This document shows, in pieces, positions 59,213 to 64,000 of a stretch of 64,000 nucleotides of DNA; position 1 is the stretch's first letter, and each line of letters starts with the position of its first letter. The notes beneath the pieces are model-generated. The model was not told the origin of the DNA. It saw only the letters and a list, made by a program, of their open reading frames with translations, and made no database searches. The stretch is from Botryotinia globosa. Lineage: Eukaryota; Ascomycota; Leotiomycetes; Helotiales; Sclerotiniaceae. The stretch is taken from contig RCSZ01000012.1 in the NCBI GenBank assembly GCA_014898425.1, positions 558,001 to 622,000 of the forward strand, written 5' to 3'. A program made the translations under genes and the position numbers.

Positions 59213-61921
59213 ATGTCTTCAACAAACCCCACCATCCCCCTAGAAATATTCACCACAACATCTAGCTCCAATCTTGAAGACGACTTCGCACAAACAAAAG
59301 AAGATTTCGACGTCTCTTCTATTCCGGATTCCGATTCAGAAGACGGGGGTACGATATATTATCAAACTCCGGAAAAAGGAAAAAAGGGTGATAAGATTGC
59401 ACATCAACGCATGAGAGATGATAAGATTGTTCATGGTGCTTTTGTTTCGGATGTGACGAGAGATGAGGGATATGATGAAGAAGTTCTTGAGTCTGGTACC
59501 GCAGTTCGATATTCCATCTCAAGCAGCTTTGCGACTCCGACAACGGATGAATTGATTAAGTATATCGATGATACTGATCTCCTGGGAGATGATGACGAAG
59601 AATCTGTCACAAAGTCTCCAACTGCCCATGATCAAAAATTGGAAGAGCTCGCGAGAATCCGAAGAGTGATTACTCGGAATCGAGTTCCTGATACTCATCA
59701 GACAACTCAAAACTCTACATCTGCACTCGTAGAAGTACTAGTTCCCACAGAAGTACGAAACCTCACCACTCACCACTCACCAGGCACGCCTCTGATCCGG
59801 GATTTCGCAATTCCCCAATCAACTCACTCACCAGCTTCTATCCCCATCTCCAACCCTCGCAATCCCTACACACTGGAAACCCCGCAAGCTCAGCGCGGCA
59901 CGAACTTCCGCCAATATCAAAATCTACGATCGTGTAAATATCCCGTAGTCGGCATCCGCACTATGCATCATTATTACGGATTTCTTTTTCGTCGTACTTT
60001 GGATGATCTTCATATATCCTCTAGTGATGAACAGGAAGAAGAAATATATCGACAATTATCTGCAGGCGAAGAAGCGGATGATGAGGGATATGTGGGTATG
60101 GATATGTCTGGGCCTGCACCTATACTTCCACGCAGTCCAGTTTTAGGAAATCGAGATCAGAGTACGGCAGAGAATGAGGAGATTGAGGAGTTAGAAAATG
60201 AGGGACTTTTCCAGATTCTTCCTCGGCGTTCCGCGCGCGTTTCAAATAGAAAGAGGGAAAATCGCGAGGGATTAAGAACCAGCATATTAAGCATCCCCAC
60301 CATCATCCCTCCCCTAACCACCTCCATCCAATCCCTCCAACACCTACAAGCTCCCCGAATCAACCCCTGGCCCGTCATCGCCCTCGCGCATCAAATCCCC
60401 CTCTTCCCAACACACATCCTGATCTCCTCCTCCCTCGCGGAACTCTCCCTCTATGAAAAGCACCTCCAGGACCAGAATGGATACTCCCCATCCCCACTCG
60501 ATCAATGGGCCCTAACGCAACACCGAATGTTCCTCTGGATCAATTCCGGCGCGTTAGAAAACGGGATTGATGGGGAAATACAACGACCGAGTAGTGCAGA
60601 TATACTCTTGGGGATTGATGGGGAGAGTAGCGAGCTGTGGGATTATGAGGATGTAGAGGAATTTGCGAAGTGGGAGGGAGACACTTTTAGGAGGTGTTTG
60701 GAGTGGGTGCAGGATGTGCAGATACTTGGGGAGGGAGATGAATGGGGAGACTTGGGTTTGGAAAATCAGGCGTATGATTTTTGTGGGGAGGAGGGAATTC
60801 TTCACCGGTCGGTGAGTGAAGTTGATATGTATGAGAAGACATACGAGGATTCATCTTCATCTGAATGGATTGAAGAAGAATACGATGCCGAAGACGAGCG
60901 AGGCGATGTTAGATCTGTACATCATGTACCCGTGACTCACAGCCACGATCCGCGTTTAGGCAGAGTAGTAAATATATTCCGCACGCGGGCACTCCAACGA
61001 CTAGGAATCACTCATCAGAATTCCCCATTTCGGCAATCGATGAATCATCCCGCGTTTCGCGAAACCGGGATCCAAGCTGCGGATTTTGCGCGTGGGAATG
61101 CGATGGCGAGATTTGAGAGGATTGCGGAGGATTTTGCGCGGAGGGCGAGAGAATCTGGGGAGCTGGAGGATCCTGTGGGACAGGGTGAGCAATCGCGATT
61201 CGATGGTGCGGAAGTGCACATGAGAGGTGGTGCGGGGTCTGGGGATTCGGGGAAGGGGTCGAATGATAAATCTCATTCTACGGAATCCGAGTCTCAGAAT
61301 CCACCTCTTCCCAGTGCTAGCGACCCGAAAAAAAATTCCTCGCTCTTCCATCCTCGTCTGCAAGCCCAAATGGATAAAATAAAAGCTAAAATCCCACCTC
61401 GCCTCTCCATCATTCATGCCATCGAAACCCTCAACCAAAAATTACGCATTCATTCCACCACCCCCAGACTCCTCATTCGCAGCGCAACCAAGCTCCCAAA
61501 TCTCATCAGCAATCTCCTACCCCCTCTATCACCATCAGCACTCTTTACAACCTCAATCACCATCCTCTCCGCACACACGCCCATCCGTCAAAAAATCCTC
61601 CACGGGATGCAGCAAATCCCCGCACAAATCGCCGCCCTCCCTTCACGAGCGCGACACGGGATTTCAGAGATCCAAAAGCGCATGGAAGAGCGAGGAAAGC
61701 GACAAGAAGAGCGTGCTGCGCTTTCAAAAAATGATGGGTCTGCGAAAATTGATACGGAGTTGTTGAGGCTGGAAGAGCAGATTTGGAGGAATTTGAAGGA
61801 GAATGCGTTTAAGAAGCGGAGGAGCTGGGAGTATGAGAGGAAGGGAGATGATAATGATGATGATGATGGTGGTGGTGGTGGTGGTGATGGGGGGGAGGGG
61901 GGGGAGGGGAAGAAGAAATAA
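59213..61921 (+). CDS. Large acidic uncharacterised protein
   Basis: Not recognised. A single exon of 902 aa, long enough to be real despite low complexity. Residues 1-130 are acidic and Ser-rich. Residues about 240-265 hold a compact segment (YPVVGIRTMHHYYGFLFRRTL). Residues about 360-460 are a hydrophobic/Pro-rich stretch (INPWPVIALAHQIPLFPTHI) followed by helices with Trp (LDQWALTQHRMFLWI). An acidic centre lies at about 470-560. Residues about 630-650 read FARGNAMARFERIAEDFARR. The part at 715-870 is basic and helical (KIKAKIPPRLSIIHAIETLNQK). The end is a Gly/Asp/Lys-rich tract coded by gat/ggt microsatellite sequence. A nuclear or cytosolic scaffold role is possible but not shown. Confidence 0.65.
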   Translation: MSSTNPTIPLEIFTTTSSSNLEDDFAQTKEDFDVSSIPDSDSEDGGTIYYQTPEKGKKGDKIAHQRMRDDKIVHGAFVSDVTRDEGYDEEVLESGTAVRYSISSSFATPTTDELIKYIDDTDLLGDDDEESVTKSPTAHDQKLEELARIRRVITRNRVPDTHQTTQNSTSALVEVLVPTEVRNLTTHHSPGTPLIRDFAIPQSTHSPASIPISNPRNPYTLETPQAQRGTNFRQYQNLRSCKYPVVGIRTMHHYYGFLFRRTLDDLHISSSDEQEEEIYRQLSAGEEADDEGYVGMDMSGPAPILPRSPVLGNRDQSTAENEEIEELENEGLFQILPRRSARVSNRKRENREGLRTSILSIPTIIPPLTTSIQSLQHLQAPRINPWPVIALAHQIPLFPTHILISSSLAELSLYEKHLQDQNGYSPSPLDQWALTQHRMFLWINSGALENGIDGEIQRPSSADILLGIDGESSELWDYEDVEEFAKWEGDTFRRCLEWVQDVQILGEGDEWGDLGLENQAYDFCGEEGILHRSVSEVDMYEKTYEDSSSSEWIEEEYDAEDERGDVRSVHHVPVTHSHDPRLGRVVNIFRTRALQRLGITHQNSPFRQSMNHPAFRETGIQAADFARGNAMARFERIAEDFARRARESGELEDPVGQGEQSRFDGAEVHMRGGAGSGDSGKGSNDKSHSTESESQNPPLPSASDPKKNSSLFHPRLQAQMDKIKAKIPPRLSIIHAIETLNQKLRIHSTTPRLLIRSATKLPNLISNLLPPLSPSALFTTSITILSAHTPIRQKILHGMQQIPAQIAALPSRARHGISEIQKRMEERGKRQEERAALSKNDGSAKIDTELLRLEEQIWRNLKENAFKKRRSWEYERKGDDNDDDDGGGGGGDGGEGGEGKKK
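61856..61912 (+). repeat. gat/ggt microsatellite at the end of the coding region
   Basis: The trinucleotides gat and ggt are repeated, followed by ggggag runs, giving the Asp and Gly tails of the 902-aa protein. Such tracts vary in length between isolates. Confidence 0.8.
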
Positions 61922-62906
61922 ATGGAATGGATGGATGGGATGGGATGGGTAGTGGTTTAATGGGGTTATGAAATTGTTACTCGGGTGTGAAGATATGGAT
62001 ATATATGGTCTGCAAATATAATTTCTGGATACCCTGAACTAGATAACAATCAAAATTTCAAGAAAGAATCCAAATGAAAAAAGACTGACTAATTTGACAC
62101 TTTTCGTTTTTGACAGTGCTTCTGAAATGGTGACATCGAGAAATTGATTTAAATCGCCATATGACTGACTGAGTGAATGAGAAACTTGCGATTCCATCTC
62201 GCTCTCGCTTAACGTGAACATTCTTAATTGCTGTAAGATCATTGAAACATCGTAACTAACGACCTCAAATCTCTCTTTGAAAATCTAGAAATGAGATGTA
62301 GGAGGTATCTTCGACATGAGAAAAGAGTGATGTAAAAAGAGATGCATTGGAGGGAGTATCTAATTCTCAAGATGCGATGTGTATATTTTACCTTGAATCA
62401 AAGATCCTAGAAATATATTTCCAATCTCCAATTTTCGAAACTCTCAGCTTCACAATTGACGCTTCTCCCAAGACCTTCCATCTAAGTAACCGGCTTCTTC
62501 ACAGTCTCTTTCCTCTTTGACTTATCTGTACTGGAACCAGCACTCTTTCCATTCGAACGTTTCTTTTCGCCACTACCAGCACTGCTGTTTCCATTTCTTT
62601 AAGCTCTTCTTCCTTAATCTGTTTCGCCCGGTAATCAGCTACAACTTTTTCTATCTTCTCTCTTAGCCGCTTTAGTCTCTCTCTTTCTCTTTCTTAATCA
62701 TATTCTTTCTTTCCAGCTTACATTTTTGGATTAACTTCCCCTCACCAGTGGGTGCATGGATTGACGGGACACTTCCCAATTTTCAATATTTTTTCTAAAT
62801 TTATTCTTCAATTGTTTGATATCAGAATTTGTGTTTTGATTGTTTTATTTCTATTTAAGAATTGTAACAATTTCTAAAATATATTATTCAACATATCAAA
62901 AGATAT
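61922..62906. other. Intergenic with a possible degraded Lys-rich coding relic
   Basis: On the minus strand at about 62700-62484, two frames together give Lys/Glu-rich helical sequence (KRLREKIEKVVADYRAKQIKEEELK) and a Ser/Lys tail (KRSNGKSAGSSTDKSKRKE), but the frame breaks near 62595 and no start is seen. I treat it as a relic at best. The rest is AT-rich. Confidence 0.3.
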
Positions 62907-63143
62907 TCACAAGTTTATTTTTGTATTGTCCTGTGAGTTCGCACACCCACTGGTGGCTCTAGCTGTTAAGCCTTCAAGCGCTTTATATATTCCGCGAAAT
63001 GCAGATCTCTTGGCGTCTCTCTCTGCGTCGCTGGCTGCTTGTGCTTTGGGAGTATTGGTTTTATTTCTCAGTTGGACGAAGACGTTGGCTTGAGTACTGT
63101 GGTGGGGGAGGTAGTGTTGGTTTTGTGATGAGATGGAATCCAT
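62907..63143 (-). CDS. Small hypothetical protein
   Basis: Not recognised. A 78-aa frame has an ATG preceded by ordinary sequence. The first third is Gln/His/Ser-rich, then Lys/Ala/Arg-rich (KAQAASDAERDAKRSAFRG) with one Cys near the end. A helical basic centre is the only feature. No neighbour gives it a role; it may be random. Confidence 0.25.
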   Translation of the reverse strand: MDSISSQNQHYLPHHSTQANVFVQLRNKTNTPKAQAASDAERDAKRSAFRGIYKALEGLTARATSGCANSQDNTKINL

Positions 63144-63287
63144 GGGATGGGATGGAATGAGGAGGGGGATAGCATATTTAAAATGGTGTGTATGAAGAGG
63201 ATAAATTAACTGTGTCTTTTGAAATGGATCTCGACCAGTGCCTTGACTAGATGAAGGCTTGATAATATATTAAGATTGAAGATTGGG

Positions 63288-63861
63288 TTATAGAAGATCT
63301 GTTTGAAGGATTTGACCTCCAACTTTGATTCTTTTGCCTGGTGGGATCTCTAACTGAAGCTCTTGATACAGGTAAATCCAATAAGGAGTATTTGCCTGGT
63401 TTCGTGTTGGTAGGAACCCTTTCGGTGGGAAGGCATATACTAGGTGATGATATTGTAGAACATCTGTGAGTTTGAATAGCTTTGCAATTGACGATTTGAT
63501 ATATGAGATGGCTATCATGGCTATACAGTTATGTTCAAAAGGTAAATCTTAGAGATTTGTACCACGATACTGATCTCCCAAAAAGGGATTGAGATATCCT
63601 TCACTTGAGGATTGAAAACGAAGATGAAGATTGAAGACCATGATTGAAGTTTTGACCACAGAGAAAGACGTTACCTTTATAGAGAGCACCAGAACCGTTG
63701 TAAAGGCAGATTATTCCATTTCTTTGACTTCCGACTATCCAACCACTTGAGTTTTGTGAATGGAGTGAATAAGTGAAGAGGTAGAAAAAGACTCTGGACA
63801 TCACGACAAACAACGACGAACAACAACAATCATATGTGCAGAGCAACAGATATTGACTCAC
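63288..63861 (-). CDS. Possible two-exon small protein
   Basis: Not recognised. Exon 63861-63675 (GTAACG donor) joins exon 63520-63288 (acceptor TATAG after a TAAC branch-like motif) in phase and gives about 139 aa. A later in-frame ATG would give MSRVFFYLFTYS. The first exon starts hydrophobic and Cys-rich (LLLCTYDCCCSSLFVV), which could be a signal or membrane segment. The second exon reads as ordinary protein (AKLFKLTDVLQYHHLVYAFPPKG, then QANTPYWIYLYQELQLEIPPGKR). Phase agreement is modest support only. Confidence 0.35.
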
Positions 63862-63938
63862 AATTACTGATGGCTGGTTGGTTGGGCACAGACTCTATGA
63901 TGGTGGGGTGAATCTTATCTGTTTGCTAGGTAACGTGA

Positions 63939-63973
63939 CCTACCTACCTACCTACCTACCTACCTACCTACCT
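63939..63973. repeat. CCTA tetranucleotide repeat
   Basis: About nine copies of cctac-type tetranucleotides in a row. A shorter version of the same repeat is at 39730-39750. Confidence 0.95.
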
Positions 63974-63977
63974 GGGT

Positions 63978-64000
63978 ATTCACATTCACATTCACATTCA
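63978..64000. repeat. ATTCAC hexanucleotide repeat at the window edge
   Basis: Four copies of attcac run to the end of the window and may continue beyond it. Confidence 0.9.

Noticed and set aside
63939..64000. Telomere-like repeats at the right edge
   Set aside because: CCTA and ATTCAC repeats do not match the fungal TTAGGG/CCCTAA telomere repeat; they are ordinary microsatellites.

Overview
The window reads as nuclear DNA of a filamentous ascomycete. Genes are compact and carry short GT-AG introns (about 48-150 nt) with CT(A/G)A(C/T)-type branch points. Recognisable products include CFEM proteins, eIF3d, a Cdc4-type light chain, a STAND/NACHT-ankyrin relic and an NDT80-type relic. AT-rich blocks look RIP-degraded. 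A Leotiomycete of the Sclerotiniaceae type (Botrytis/Sclerotinia/Monilinia-like) is my inference from overall gene style; no alignment was run. All splice models were built by hand from splice signals and reading-frame phase. No tRNA, rRNA, CRISPR array or bacterial-type operon was found. Layout: 0-10.4 kb holds a tandem-CFEM secreted Ser/Pro/Gly-rich protein, an RBR-type E3 ubiquitin ligase with a long coiled coil, and an uncharacterised protein with a conserved-looking C-terminal domain, all on the minus strand. 11.4-19.7 kb (plus strand) holds an EthD-like protein, eIF3 subunit d, an SDR oxidoreductase, an 82-aa membrane protein, and a membrane-anchored prenylcysteine-oxidase-like flavoprotein. 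The last two share a proline-rich PPxY / PLL N-terminal layout. 20-30 kb holds a 9-bp minisatellite, an MFS transporter (minus), a 1.15-kb AT-rich element with inverted ends, a CoA-binding-fold protein and a second MFS (DHA1-type) transporter. 29.8-34.1 kb is an AT-rich block containing two TIR elements flanked by TA, with no believable gene. 34.8-42.2 kb is a conserved housekeeping stretch: a class I methyltransferase, a Cdc4-like myosin light chain, a STEEP1-like zinc protein and an M3 metallopeptidase. 42.7-56 kb is a decayed accessory region. It holds a broken STAND (NACHT-ankyrin) gene directly followed by a broken NDT80/PhoG-type transcription factor, two copies of a TTA/TAA-flanked Harbinger-like MITE, a frameshifted secreted Cys-rich gene, and an unrecognised multi-exon gene with a phase conflict. 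56-64 kb holds two acidic lineage-specific proteins, one with a C-terminal membrane anchor, and weak small genes. The most notable points are: (1) the neighbouring wrecks of an NLR-like receptor gene and an NDT80-family gene, two families linked in Neurospora through heterokaryon incompatibility; (2) the paired PPxY/PLL membrane proteins; (3) several short non-autonomous TIR elements in one window; (4) the tandem-CFEM mosaic protein.
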